From Batkoa obscura (taxonomy: Eukaryota; Entomophthoromycota; Entomophthoromycetes; Entomophthorales; Batkoaceae), in NCBI GenBank assembly GCA_030770535.1, contig JASVEC010000003.1:248001-312000 (forward strand): a stretch of DNA of 64,000 nt. The letters are read 5' to 3'. Made by a program: the position numbers and the translations under genes. Positions 43,717-55,006 of this stretch are shown here, one piece after another. The notes under the pieces are model-generated. The model saw only the letters and a list, made by a program, of their open reading frames with translations. It did no database searches and had not been told where the DNA came from. How positions within the stretch are numbered: the first letter of the stretch is position 1; each line of letters opens with the position of its first letter.

Positions 43717-44705
43717 TTAGAGATCAAAGATTTCTGGTAAAATTTCTGGAAGTTCTAAAATAGAAGATATAGCTAAATGATCATCATCTTGATTAGGATT
43801 GTTCTTTCCTGTGACGAGGATGGTGGTCCAACCTAACTGTTTGGCTGCATCTAAGTTTTTCTTTGAGTCATCTGCAAAGAAACACAATGTTGGGAAATTG
43901 ACTCTGGCTTCTTTCATCGCTTTTTCATATGCTGGAAGTTCTGGTTTACATGCAAAATTGGGCTCAGTATAATCGCAGTAAGTTACGCCTTCAAATAAAT
44001 CTTCAATGCCTAAAATACGGAGTACCCTTTCAGCATGCTATGGTTATGAATATATTAGTGTATGTTTTTGTTAATAAAGGATAAAACTTACAATTTTGTT
44101 GGCATTAGTAAAAGCCCAGCGTCTCATTTTGATTTTTAAAAGCATGTTCCTTAAATTAGGATCATATTTAAGTAAGGATTCAAGCGGTAAAGATTGGTCA
44201 ACGTTTTCATCTAAGAAATTTATTAATATTAAAGTAAAAAAAATAAATAGAAATACATACCATAATGAACTGGATCAATATCTAAAAAAGTTAAATTTTA
44301 GTCTGATTATTTAAATAAAAGCGTATTAAACTTACCATGATGTTTAATAAAACCACGAATAGCAAGTCCATATTCACGATAATAAGAATAAGAAATTTGT
44401 TCTACTTTATCTTTTGGGAGTCCGATGAATTCGCCATATTGAGCTATCCTAAAAATCAGCATTAATAAAAGTTCTATCATAGTACATCACAAATGTCAAG
44501 CATTTTAATGATCAGTAAGAAGTACTTACTTTTTAGACATGATATCCGAAATACCAGAACTGATGTCATAAAGGCAGTTATCAATATCAAAGAAAAATAT
44601 AGCATTATTGTTTTTTAACCCAGTGGATAGAAATGGCACGGTTAAATTAGAATTAATAGTACAAGCAGCAGCTGTAGTATTAATGAGATCAGAGGTAGTA
44701 AGCAT
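43717..44705 (-). CDS. HAD pyrimidine 5'-nucleotidase, Sdt1/Phm8 type (5 exons, 249 aa)
   Basis: Dephosphorylates nucleoside monophosphates; yeast Sdt1 and Phm8 act on pyrimidine or general nucleotides in salvage. Exons 44530-44705, 44336-44448, 44261-44281, 44092-44210 and 43717-44037; all GT-AG, frame kept, total 250 codons with the stop. Exon 3 is a microexon of only 21 nt. HAD marks: motif I FFDIDNCLYD (nucleophile and acid/base Asp), family cap with YYREYGLAIRGF, motif II WAFTNANKIHAERVL, motif III Lys in ACKPELPAYEKAM, and motif IV FADDSKKNLDAAKQLGW. All catalytic residues are present. The N-terminus of about 35 residues is Thr/Asn-rich. Cytosolic, no signal peptide. Confidence 0.93.
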
Positions 44706-45772
44706 AGTTACGATAAATTAAAGTATAAAATAAAAATAGAAAAGATGTAAAATAGAAATAAAATCGATAGATATAAAAAATAGGAAAAAGCAAATAAGTG
44801 TATTTCTCATCCTTTATATACTTTTTTTTTCTAAATTTATTAATAATGGTTGATATTAGTCACCCCCTTACCTGTCCCGAAACAGCCTAAAATTAAATAC
44901 TGGATTTAAGCTCCATTTTTAAATGAAATTATCCTTTTCAAAAATAAACTTGGAAGTTTATTTTATTAAAATTAAGCCAATCAAATTGTTTGGTTGGCAC
45001 CACGTTGATTTCATCGTTCTAAATTTGATCCTTTTTTACTAATCATTCGTTATAAAATGCAAGCAATGACATCATGTGTGAAAAAAGAGTGACTGTTTTT
45101 TTTATATCAATATTGAAAATTATTTCCGTAGTTAAAGAATATTAAGTTGTATAAACATAAAGTTATGTCTTTTTTCCGGTTCATTTTACTTGATTATAAA
45201 CATTTAATAGTTTAGCCTAAATAATTGATTGAATTAAATAATCAATTAAGCTCATTTTAATCTTTATTTTAGCTTAATATTAAACTTATAAATTATTAAT
45301 TTATTGTTGCATATAATAATCCTTATTCAAAAACCCAAACTTTTTTAATTGCTTGAAGTTCCTCCTTTTATTTTTCAAAAGGTTAAAATTCTAGATTATT
45401 TTTATTAAGTTTTATATAAACAACCATTTAAATGTTATGGCTAATATATTGCTATGAGTTTTATTTAGTAATAAATTAAAACTTAATTTATTGAAAAAGA
45501 GGGTCTAATTATAGTTAATAAATGTATTAAAAATATTAAATTAATTTTATAACTTTAAAAATGAAAAATAACCTTATATTTAGTCTATTTTATAATACAT
45601 GGATAAATAAATTTATCGATTATCATAAATTAATTTCATTATTAAAATCATAAAAAGCAATCATTTTATTAAAGGCATATTGACCGCGGATTTTATTATT
45701 TCTAAGCATAGCTTAAATGTTATACTCTAAAGTTAATTATAAATAATAATTATTTAAAAACAATCGAATCAA
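44706..45772. other. Intergenic, nothing recognised
   Basis: AT-rich; holds the nucleotidase promoter. No supportable gene. Confidence 0.5.
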
Positions 45773-46189
45773 TTACTTTTTAATAAAATAACATACAAGC
45801 ATTAAAGTATTATTTACATTGTTATACTTAAGTTTGCCAACTATTTTAAAAGTTCCCATTTCATCTTTTACTAAGTTATTCCAATCAAACTCCATCTGTT
45901 GATACTCTGCTATTAGATAATCCACTCGTTTTGTAGACTCTTGATCATATATTAAAAACTTGATGTAACCCTCTTTTCTAATTAATACTTCAATTTTAGC
46001 TAATAGATTATAAATATAAGTAATGTATTAATTGATAATATATAGGTTACCATGAATCATTATAGCAATGATATTTTCTTTATAAAAATAATTCTCAATT
46101 AATGGTGTTTGTAGCTTAAGTTGTAATATTTGATGAATTGTATTGAATTTTTTGAGTTTAGCATCTTCAAAGTTCGAGAATTTAAGCAT
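45773..46189 (-). CDS. Small probable OB-fold protein (2 exons, 121 aa)
   Basis: Not previously obvious because neither exon is long. Exon 1 46051-46189, exon 2 45773-45999, GT-AG intron 51 bp with a CTATTAG end; frame kept from ATG to stop. The protein has alternating strands: IIAIMIHAKIEVLIRK, then EGYIKFLIYDQESTKRVDYLIAE, a helix-like QQMEFDWNNLVKDE, then MGTFKIVGKLKYNNVNNTLMLVCYFIKK. The order 'strand, xYDxxSTxxVxxxI, helix, GxFKIxGKLK, strand' resembles the small OB folds of RPA32/Stn1/Ten1-type single-strand-DNA-binding subunits. I propose this only as inference; I cannot name the family. No signal peptide or membrane segment. Confidence 0.65.
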
Positions 46190-46360
46190 TTTATAAACAA
46201 TAGATGAAGGAATTATTTAGTTTATAAATAGAATGTTATAATGCGTTTTAATGACCATTTAATTTGCTACAATGTAATAAGTTAATAACAATATGTTTAT
46301 GTGATTAATGTAAATGCATTAAAAATATAGCTACATTTTATAAAATAATATGATGTTATT

Positions 46361-46466
46361 ATATGGAGATGTATTTTTTTGTTTAAGAATTTTACTAACA
46401 ATCTTTCTGCTCAAATAGCGCTTAAAAAGTGGAAAAAATAATGAAGCCAAAAAAAACACCTCCATA
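46361..46466 (-). mobile_element. GGGG-ended MITE, copy 20
   Basis: Full-length, close to consensus; ATAT on both sides. About 170 bp upstream of the small OB-fold-like gene. Confidence 0.9.
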
Positions 46467-47202
46467 TTGTAAAATAAAAAAAATTACATGTAATTCTAGT
46501 GATGATGGCTATAACAATAAAGTGAAACTATTGTATTTTTTATTTTTATCTTATTTTATTATTATTCTTTAAATATTTTATCCTATTTTTGTATAAAGTT
46601 AACTTTTTTAATATAAAGCAGACCTTTAGAGTTAATTTATATAAAAGATCAAAATAAGAGTATTAATACATTCTAGTGAAGAGTATACTGGAAAGAGGAG
46701 AAATCCTTTAAAGACGAAAAGATGAAAGTTAATTCTATTTGGAATGAGAGTAAAGAAAAGTTCTTTAAACAATAGATCTTTTGAAACGCCCCAAGATTGT
46801 TAAATCTAGAATTGAAAAAAGTTGTTTTATAATCGACTTATTTCATTTGGGGGAAGAGCGAAGGAGATGGTAGAAGTGGAATATGATAATGATTTTTTTC
46901 ATGAGGTAATTATAGACAAAGTTAGGATCTAAAATAGGAATGAAATGATTGAATTTTTAATACATTTTTAAAAAATTACTGTTTATTCAGAGTTTATTAA
47001 CTTGACAATAAATAAGCAGAAATGAGTGATATGATTAGAAACCTAAAATTTACTACAAACTAAGGGTTATATGCTTATTAAATCCTTGTTGTTTTCCTTT
47101 TTTTTAAAGCATATTATTTTCAACAATAAAACAAATAGATGTGCAATGAAAAGTAATAGTAATGTCGTCTTTATCATACTTTTTGTCCATTTTTGGGACA
47201 AT
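46467..47202. other. Intergenic, nothing recognised
   Basis: No supportable gene. Confidence 0.5.
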
Positions 47203-47309
47203 AAATGAGAATGTTTTTTCTGGTTTCATTATTTTTTCCATTTTTTAAGTGCTATTTGAGCAGAAAGATTGTTAGTAAGATTCTTAAACAAAAAAATACA
47301 TCCCCAAAT
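47203..47309 (+). mobile_element. GGGG-ended MITE, copy 21
   Basis: Full-length with AAAT on both sides as a direct repeat. Confidence 0.88.
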
Positions 47310-47822
47310 TTTGAATTTTTTTTTGGCAATATTCTTCAATAAAAACATACCTATAAAAACTCACTATTATTTTTATATTTCTATGTAATAATGATTTTAT
47401 ATGTAAATTAATATACCAAAAAAAATAGCTATATAATTATTTTATTTATTTGTATGAAACGCTGTCAACAAATTATTTATTTAACTTAAAGGATACATTC
47501 TAAAATTATAAATTTAATCAATATGACTATCGTTTAATAATACAGAGTTCTTTTTTGTAACGTTTAGTATTGATGTTTTTATAAATCACAATATAAGATA
47601 ATAGTATAGCTACATTATGACACAAACAAATGCTAGCAAATAATATATATATCAAATCAATTAGCTCGTTTAATTACTTGTTTTAGTTTTTTAATTCAAG
47701 GAGTGTAATTTCCTTTTATACAAAAACTAAAATACAAAATCAAGTCATGTAAAATAATATATATTGCTAAAACGATAAAAAATAAAATAACAACAAAAAA
47801 AGCTGCAAATAAACAATAGGAA
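47310..47822. other. Intergenic, nothing recognised
   Basis: 3' flank of the SPC2 gene; no gene seen. Confidence 0.5.
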
Positions 47823-48556
47823 TCATTCATTTTTATCTTCACGATCCAATTGATTTAAAAGGCCATCTAGTTTAGCATGAAAGTGGGATTGAGATAATTT
47901 ACCTTGATCATCAAAAAAAGTAGCAAAATTCCAAGTTTCAGTTACTTTTTTAAGTTTTGGTTGTTCTGGTAAAGAATCTGGAAACTCATAAACGAAGGAT
48001 ACTTCATAAAGTGGTTGACCTCCTGCATCTACTTTATGATGAGATTTAAAGGCATATTCTCCCTAAAAATGATAAAAATTTGTATATTTAATTAAGTTAT
48101 TATTAAATACATATTCTTTTAAATTACTTCTTTCCCAGGTTTTTTACCAAGATATACCGTTTTCCCTTGCATAAAATAAGTCCATAAAAACATACATCCA
48201 GAAATTATGAAATAGCTAGTTAATCCCTATTACTGTCTTATAAATTCAAAAATAAATAAAAACTTACGAGCTACTTGAAAACAAAGATACATAACGAACT
48301 GTTTTAAATTCTTTTTTATAAGTTAACAAAAAATCAGCCAACGCTATAATGGCTCCAAGGTATCCAAATATTAACTTCATATCGACAAACATATGATTCT
48401 CTTTCCATCCTTTAGAGGTATAATACTATGAATTCTATATTTAATTGAGTTTGATTTTCTACATTATTAAATTACCCTTGCTACTTCTTCATCAGCTGCT
48501 ACCTTAAGATCCAATAGATTATATTTTTCAACTGGTTTAATTTCTATATTATTCAT
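47823..48556 (-). CDS. SPC2: Signal peptidase complex subunit 2 (4 exons, 188 aa)
   Basis: Accessory subunit of the ER signal peptidase complex, which removes signal peptides at the translocon. Exons 48476-48556, 48268-48425, 48128-48215 and 47823-48062; GT-AG introns of about 50-65 bp; total 189 codons with the stop. Family order: cytosolic N-terminus (VEKYNLLDLKVAADEEVAR), two membrane segments (KLIFGYLGAIIALADFLLTY and YFIISGCMFLWTYFM) joined by a short lumenal loop, then a large cytosolic C-terminal domain with YEVSFVYEF and WNFATFFDDQGKLSQSHFHAKLDGLL. Length is close to the 178 of yeast Spc2. For exon 3 I chose the AG at 48216-48217, because the nearer alternative gives a stop. Transcribed divergently from TIM54 over 225 bp. 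Confidence 0.9.
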
Positions 48557-48781
48557 TAATTCATTATCCTTATACTATTAGTATTAATATAATTATTTAT
48601 TTTACCTTCCATCTTTAACAATAATTAACAAAAGTTCTCTTTTTCTCAACTTATTTATCTTCTACATCACTAAAATCCATGGATTTCATTTGCTAAAATT
48701 TTCAACGAATTAAAAATAGTAATCCAATTTATTTCATTTACAATTTTTAAAAAATAACAATTTTCAAACACTAATCCTTAA
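48557..48781. promoter_or_regulatory. Divergent SPC2-TIM54 promoter region
   Basis: A 225-bp shared intergenic region between opposite ATGs. Its part from 48669 on (ctaaaatccatggatttc ...) recurs at 50226 as part of the partial TIM54 duplication. No TATA box is evident. Confidence 0.5.
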
Positions 48782-49813
48782 ATGGAAGCAATAAAAAAGA
48801 ATTTACCATCCCGTAACGCATCGATTTTTTTCAGTATTGTATTTGGTCTGATAGCTTTAAAACAATATGATAAAAGAGAATGTATCAATCAACGCCAATC
48901 ACTTTCTTCAGTAGTAAATTATTTAGCTGAAAGACCATTAGAGTATAACCAATCACCTGATAAATACGTTATCTTTTTACATTCACCTGAAAATGAATTA
49001 GATGCTTATTATAAAGCTAAAGAATATTTTAATAGTTATATAAAAGTAAGTTATTTTTTTTCGAAATTTATACTATAATTTAGGCTAATAATATATATAA
49101 TCTATTAGCCAGTATGGGATGCAGCAGCTATCGATTATGATATTGTTATGGAAAAAGATGGTGGTGAGATCCAGAAATATGTTTATGAAGAAATTAAAAA
49201 GATGCGATTACAACCAAATGGAGCCAATTTAATCGATAAAGAAGGTTCACCTATTCTTGGTTGGGTAGCACTTGGTAAAGAAGCATTTGGTAAGTTATTA
49301 TCAGGAATACATGATGGAGGTAGTGTATTTGATCCAAATATTGAAATTGGCAAAATCGAAGAAGAAGAAGAAGAAGAAGTACAAACTTTAGACCAACTTG
49401 AAGAAAAAAAAGAAAAAAAAGTAGAAAAACCAAAAGTTATACCAGCTCAACAGATTACTAGCTTACTTACTAAAGATACACCAAGGAAAGATATTGAGGT
49501 ACCAAATACATTACCTAGTTTAGGTTATATTCGTTTTCATCATTATATTGGGTTTACAAGTACTCCTTTGAGAATTTTTGAATGGTTTATGGATCGTAAA
49601 TATGTCAAAGATATTGGTCAAGAAGCTACTGTTCCTTTAATTGGTAATGTTGAACAGCTAAATTTACCAGGTGATTATTTCGAGTATTCAAAGAGAGATC
49701 TAAGAAGTAAGAAAATACCCCAAATTAAAAAAGAAGACTTGGAATTCGTTAAGGAATTAGATGGAAAAGTTAATATATATTGTAACGATGAAGTTAAAGC
49801 TGAGCAAAATTAA
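48782..49813 (+). CDS. TIM54: Mitochondrial inner-membrane translocase subunit Tim54 (2 exons, 322 aa)
   Basis: Fungal-specific subunit of the TIM22 complex, which inserts carrier proteins into the inner membrane. Exons 48782-49045 and 49109-49813, intron 63 bp. The N-terminus LPSRNASIFFSIVFGLIALKQYDKRE is the conserved Tim54 entry: basic residues, one membrane segment, then YDKRE. It is followed by the LAERPLEYNQSPDKYVIFL intermembrane-space domain, VWDAAAIDYDIVMEKDGGEIQ, an acidic EEEEEE insert (about 191-197), and the C-terminal GYIRFHHYIGFTSTPLRIFEWF block. At 322 residues it is shorter than yeast Tim54 (478) but complete in order. Start: first ATG. Confidence 0.92.
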
Positions 49814-50225
49814 AATAGATTAGAAGTTAATCAAGAAGGTTTATTATATTTTATTTTATTTTATTTTTAATTGGGTTTATATTGTATATAGGTAGCTTTT
49901 TGTTATTTTATTTGCATAGTCAAGTATTAGAGTATTTTAATTTAATTATAGTTTATTTAATAGTAAGTTATATTGAAATAAGTTTAAATATAATTATAAG
50001 ATTCTAAAAGCAATAATTTTTTTAACTAGTTATATTTTTAACTATAAACTCAATTTCTATTTATCAAATATACAAAGCAATACTAATAATTAAACTTTGC
50101 CTGCTTTTTATTCTTTTATATAATACAATATGGATAATCAAGTATCCAACTTTATTTGTTATGAATATAATTATCATTAAAAGCGTTGATCTTTTCATTT
50201 ATATAAAATCACTTTATTTTTTATA
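49814..50225. other. Intergenic between TIM54 and its partial duplicate
   Basis: AT-rich, no gene. Confidence 0.5.
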
Positions 50226-51085
50226 GCACTAAAATCCATGGATTTCATTTGTTAAATTCAGAAATTCAAATAATAATTCAGTTTATTTCATTGGCCATTT
50301 CCTTTTAAGAAATACCAAATTCAAAAGTAATATGTACATTCTGCTTAATCTATAACTATGGAGGAAGAGATTCTAGGCTCATGCTATATTTTATGCTCTA
50401 TCACAGATAAAGAAATTGAAATAATTCAATAAGATATAGATAACAACTTGGATAAAATATTAAGACCAGCTTTTAAATATGTAAAAGAAGATAAATTTAA
50501 TAATGCCAATTGTAATGAAATACTATGATACGAAAAATCATGATAATATAGAAATGTCAGATAGAGTTGTATTTTTAATAGAAAACAAAAATATAGATCA
50601 AGTTATAGTTTTAGTTGATAATGGAAGTAATATTTTCACATTTAAATGCGGACGTGAAACTATAGTGGAGATAGCTTTACATATAACTACTAGTAATTTA
50701 TGTGTTGGTGATATACTTAATGAAGTAAAGGATGGGTGGTATTAAAAAATATATACCAATTTCAAACTCCAATCCTTAATATCGAACCAACAAAAAAGAA
50801 TCCACATTACCTAATACGATTACAATTTTCAGTATTGCATTTGGCCTTATAAATTTAAAACAATATGATAAAAGAGAGTTTATCAGTCAACGACAATCGT
50901 TTTCTTCTGCTGTAAACTATCTCGATAAAAGACCTTTGTAAATAACCAATCAGATTTACTAAGGAAAGATATTGAAGTATCAACTACAATACCTAGTTTA
51001 GGTTATATTCATTTTCATCATTATATTGGATTTACAACTACCCTCTTGGAGGTTTTTGGGTGGTTTATGAACCTTAATAGATGAC
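50226..51085 (+). pseudogene. Partial, rearranged duplicate of the TIM54 locus
   Basis: 50226-50345 matches the TIM54 upstream region. 50755-51085 matches its leader, part of exon 1 (FSIAFGLINLKQYDKREFISQRQSFSSAVNYL) and then jumps to the C-terminal block (LGYIHFHHYIGFTT ... WFMN). The middle of the gene is deleted and the start codon region is changed, so no Tim54 can be made. A foreign ankyrin-like stretch lies between the two parts. Confidence 0.8.
50358..50745 (+). pseudogene. Ankyrin-like gene fragment inside the TIM54 duplicate
   Basis: From an ATG at 50358 (MEEEILGSCYILCSITDKEIE) the frame meets a stop and then shifts. The second part is an 80-codon open frame at 50503-50745 with FLIENKNIDQVIVLVDNGSNIFTF ... 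VEIALHI, which has the spacing of an ankyrin repeat. Probably a broken short ankyrin gene; an intact 80-residue product cannot be excluded. Confidence 0.45.
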
Positions 51086-51863
51086 TATGATACTTTTGTT
51101 AATTTAAAATAAAATAATTATAAAAAATAGCATCTTTTTTTATTTATATAAACTGTAAAGCTATCAGAATTTCTATAGGATTGAGTAAAGATAGATGATA
51201 TTGGTGATATTTACATCTTTTATAAAATAAAACTAACAATAATACAGTATAACGGATTTGGTCCAAAATCATAAGGTTTTAAAGCTGTTTGAGCTGTTTG
51301 AAAGCTCTGAGCATTTTCCAAGTGTGGTTTCATAATTATTGAAGATGTAAAGTTTGAGCTAAGAAAGTTTAATCAAATTGCATCCAAAATTATAGTATAA
51401 TAATTACTATTTTTAGTAATTATTGAAAAGATGAGGTAATTTAATTTAGCTCAATTTTTTGACTGATTTCATTTAAATTAAATTATTATATAAAACAATA
51501 TAATAGCATATATATATATCATTACTTTATTTTTTTACTCTTCTACTTTCATTATATGGCTGTTTTATACTTAGTTGAAACTTCAAATATGGTAAGACTA
51601 TACTAATTTGATATTTGTTAAATACAATTAAAATAAATGGATACTTTCTACTAACATTTTCGTTTTTTAGCTTTAGGATCTAAATAATTTGTTAATAGAA
51701 ATTAAATTCAGAAATATTGCTAATTTAATGACTGCTTAAATTTAATCCCTCAAAAAGCTAAGCCATTCAATGGAATTGGCTCAGAACTTTTGAATAATTG
51801 CTTTTATAAACTGCCTACAAAATTTTAGTGTTAAGTTGTGATGGAGATTGCTCAGAGCTTTAT
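51086..51863. other. Intergenic, nothing recognised
   Basis: AT-rich; the word gctcaga recurs several times between about 51300 and 51990, without forming a clear tandem array. Confidence 0.45.
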
Positions 51864-51967
51864 AAATGGGGATGTATTTTTTTATTTAAGAATTTACTAA
51901 CAATCTTTCTGCTCAAATAGCGCTTAAAAAATGGAAAAAGTAATGAAACAAAAAAAAATCCTCAAAT
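51864..51967 (-). mobile_element. GGGG-ended MITE, copy 22
   Basis: Full-length with AAAT on both sides as a direct repeat. Confidence 0.88.
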
Positions 51968-52474
51968 TTTGCTCAGAACTTTAAATTTCAAATAATTGGT
52001 TATTGAATTAGCTCAGCTTTTTAACAGTTTTTCAAAGCTTGATAATTTTAGTCCAAATCTGTTATAATTTAAATACTCTTTATAAGATTTTCCATTGCAA
52101 TATATTATAACCAGAACGCAGGCAATTAAAGTGAAAGAAAATAAATTAAAGGCCCTCTATCATAACACTTTATAGTAAATTACGTAGTAACTAGAGCACG
52201 ATAGTTCAAAGAATACTTTTAATCAATATTTATTACTAAACAATTTTACCTCAATTATGTCAAATTTTACATAAATTACACTAAATTTCTACAATTATCT
52301 AAACTCAATAATCCAAACATAAGTTCTTAACTTCCCAGCATAATTGAAATTTCTAAATAACATTCACCAATCAAAATCATTGAACTAGGGTCTCAATCAA
52401 TTACACATTTTAAGCAAAACTATAAAAACAAAACAAATCACTTTCAAAATGAAAATTAATAATTTTTTATAAAA
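51968..52474. other. Intergenic, upstream of the BI-1 family gene
   Basis: No gene; the last ~150 bp are A/C-rich, like a yeast-type leader. Confidence 0.5.
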
Positions 52475-53335
52475 ATGAATCCTAACAATTCCAATCGAAA
52501 CGATGGCTATGGGGTATATGAACCTATACCACAACATATTAATCCACCAGGTTATTCCGAGTCCAATACAAATCCTAAAAAGTATAATTCATCTCAACCT
52601 AACGATTATGTTGACTATCCACAAACCAATGTCAATAGCAGTGGTCCAAGCGCTGATGATTTTTTATATGGTTCATCAGTAGCTGATTGCGATATCAGTA
52701 TCCGACAAGCCTTTATATTTAAAGTATATTCTATTTTAACCGTTCAATTATTAGCTACTGCCTTTTTTAGTATATTATTTTCTTCTGTAAACTCAATTCA
52801 ATCATTTTTATTTCGAAATGTATGGATAGTCTATGTATCAATGGGATTAACTATTGTAAATATGATTTTACTTTTATGGAAACGTCATAGTTATCCCTTA
52901 AACTTTGTATTATTGAGTAGTTTTACAGTATTGGAAAGTGTGGGTTTAGGGGTAACTATTTCATTTTATAGTCAATTAGTGGTATTACAAGCCTTAATAT
53001 TAACCCTTGGTATTTTTATTGTATTAACATTAATTGCTTTACAATCCAAATATGATTTTACTAGTTGGCAGCCATATCTTGGTGTTGCACTTTGGATTGT
53101 TATATTATTATCGTTTGTTCAAATTTTCTTCCCGTTTGGTTCTACTTTTGAGTTAGCTATTGCTATTGGTACTGCTATCTTATTTTGTGGTTATATTTTA
53201 GTCGATACTCACATGCTCATGAGTCGACTCAATCCAGATGAATATATTGTGGCTTCAGTAGAACTTTATTTGGATATTCTTAATTTATTTTTGGCTATTT
53301 TAAGGATTTTGGGATCTTCTAATGATAGGGATTAA
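52475..53335 (+). CDS. BXI1: Bax-inhibitor-1/Lifeguard family membrane protein (286 aa)
   Basis: Member of the TMBIM/LFG family, ER or vacuolar/Golgi membrane proteins that act as pH-sensitive calcium leak channels and modulate stress and cell death. Single exon. Hydrophilic Asn/Pro-rich N-terminus (about 1-75), then IRQAFIFKVYSILTVQLLATAFF, the conserved entry of the family. There are seven membrane segments, including NFVLLSSFTVLESVGLGVTI, ALILTLGIFIVLTLIALQSK and ILFCGYILVDTHMLM, and the C-terminal ASVELYLDILNLFLAILRILG signature. All conserved family blocks are present; length is close to the 297 of yeast Bxi1. Start: first ATG of the frame. Confidence 0.93.
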   Translation: MNPNNSNRNDGYGVYEPIPQHINPPGYSESNTNPKKYNSSQPNDYVDYPQTNVNSSGPSADDFLYGSSVADCDISIRQAFIFKVYSILTVQLLATAFFSILFSSVNSIQSFLFRNVWIVYVSMGLTIVNMILLLWKRHSYPLNFVLLSSFTVLESVGLGVTISFYSQLVVLQALILTLGIFIVLTLIALQSKYDFTSWQPYLGVALWIVILLSFVQIFFPFGSTFELAIAIGTAILFCGYILVDTHMLMSRLNPDEYIVASVELYLDILNLFLAILRILGSSNDRD

Positions 53336-53536
53336 TAAGTAGTATTAGTTTATTAAAGTATATTTTTTTAATGCTTATTTATATCATTGTTTTTTATGAT
53401 TTTTATTTTATTTTCTTAAAGTAATTGCATAAATTAATTATGCTTAAGTATTATTCTTTTGCAATGACTTCCAAAAATAAACTTTTGAATTTTAAATTAT
53501 TACTTTTTTACCTTTCTTTTTAACTAAAATTCAAAA

Positions 53537-54207
53537 ATGACCATTTCAACCAGCAACAATGAAACAATAATATCTAGGTCTGTTACAAAAGGTAAGCCAG
53601 ATCTCGTATTAAAAGTAATAAATTGAATACTCAGTTATAATTTTAAAAGAACCCGACACTGGTATTATTGATCTCAGCAATCACAATTCCATTCCTTATA
53701 GGGAAGGTTTTATGAAATATCGTAATTCAATAACAAAAGAAACTTTGAGAGTTTATTTAAGTCAATTAACTTCATCTTCTTCCAACAACACTTCAATTAA
53801 AGAAATTACAAAACCTAGTCAACATGGAGAATATAGTAGGAATCGAACCTTTTTCGGTTCAACCGTAGTATCTAAAAATGAACTTTTAAATCCATTTGAA
53901 AAGAAAGAAGAAATACGAGGAGTGAAAGAAGAGATAAAAGAAAATAAAGTAATGAAAGGAGAAGAATTTTTATTATTTGAAAAAGGTAATTAATAGATAT
54001 TATAATAAAGTTTCTATTAATGCTATTGATTTACTAGTATTTGAAGAAAGAAAATCAAAATCATCTCAATTAGATAAAAAAGAAGAAGTTAAATTAAAAG
54101 TTATTGACCCTAAATTAAAACATTTAATTATTGGTTATATATCGATTATTTTATTTAGTGTATTAAAAGCAAGTTGGTGGTAAGTAAAATGAATTAGTTA
54201 TTATTTA

Positions 54208-54239
<32 letters not shown>

Positions 54240-54704
54240 TTATTATTCTTATTATATATTGATGATCTATTTTTTTTAGTTATTTTAGTTCTAATAATAC
54301 CAAATGTATTGATGGACCATTTTATACTGGTAAGGAAAAACTATTATTTATATTGAATTCAAAATAATGATAATTAATATTTTATTTATATATTAGTTAT
54401 ATTATTATTATTATTTTACCCATTTTTGTTATTGTATGTTCAAGACTATTTTAAATTACAAAATTTAAAAAAATTATACCCATTTTTATTTGGTAGTAAG
54501 TGATTGATTTATCTTTTATATTAAGAAATTAACCTTTTATTTTATTTTATTTTATAGAACCTACATTAGAAATAGTTAAAAAAGAACCTAGTGAAAATGG
54601 TAAGTATTAAATTATTTATCTCAATAAATATTTTTATCTTTATTTTAGATAAAATAATTGCTAATTCCAAATCTTTAAATGCCTACTTTAAAAATCCAAT
54701 ATAA
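53537..54704 (+). CDS. Two-membrane-segment protein of unknown function (7 exons, 258 aa)
   Basis: Family not recognised. Exons by frame and splice signals: 53537-53591, 53650-53985, 54038-54179, 54280-54329, 54397-54492, 54558-54599 and 54649-54704; total 777 nt, frame kept. The N-terminal half is hydrophilic, Ser/Thr-rich, then Lys/Glu-rich (SRSVTKEPDTGIIDLSNHNSIPYREGFMKYR early). A first membrane segment HLIIGYISIILFSVLKASWW-like is followed by a short loop with SSNNTKCIDGPFY, then a second, ILLLLFYPFLLLYVQDYF, and a charged tail. An ER or nuclear-envelope location is plausible. Intron 3 contains a TTA microsatellite. Intron 5 has two possible donors 4 bp apart. Tail-to-tail with the Vsb1-like gene. 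Confidence 0.72.
54209..54239 (+). repeat. TTA microsatellite in an intron
   Basis: About ten pure TTA units within intron 3 of the 53537-54704 gene. Confidence 0.8.
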
Positions 54705-54775
54705 ATATTAATTAAAATATAAATATTATAATTTTTTTCATTTTTTAAAATCTATATTCTATCCTATTAATTAAC

Positions 54776-54881
54776 ATTTGGGAGTGTTTTTTTTGACTTC
54801 ATTATTTTTTCCATTTTTAAGCGCTATTTGGGCGGAAAAATTATTAGTAAAATTCTTAAACACAAAAATACATCCCCATTT
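54776..54881 (+). mobile_element. GGGG-ended MITE, copy 23
   Basis: Full-length with ATTT on both sides as a direct repeat. It lies between two convergent genes, 72 bp after one stop and 126 bp after the other. Confidence 0.88.
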
Positions 54882-55006
54882 ATTAATAAATTATTATATA
54901 AAAAAGTTGAATTTTAATAGAAAGATATCAAATAGTTTTATTAAATTTCAAAATAAAAAACTAATAATCGAACTTCATCTCAATCTCTATCCTTTTCTCT
55001 TTTTTC

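Noticed and set aside
53986-54010. A 25-bp intron in the 53537-54704 gene
   Set aside because: A normal 52-bp intron using the AG at 54037 keeps the frame, so an ultra-short intron is not needed.
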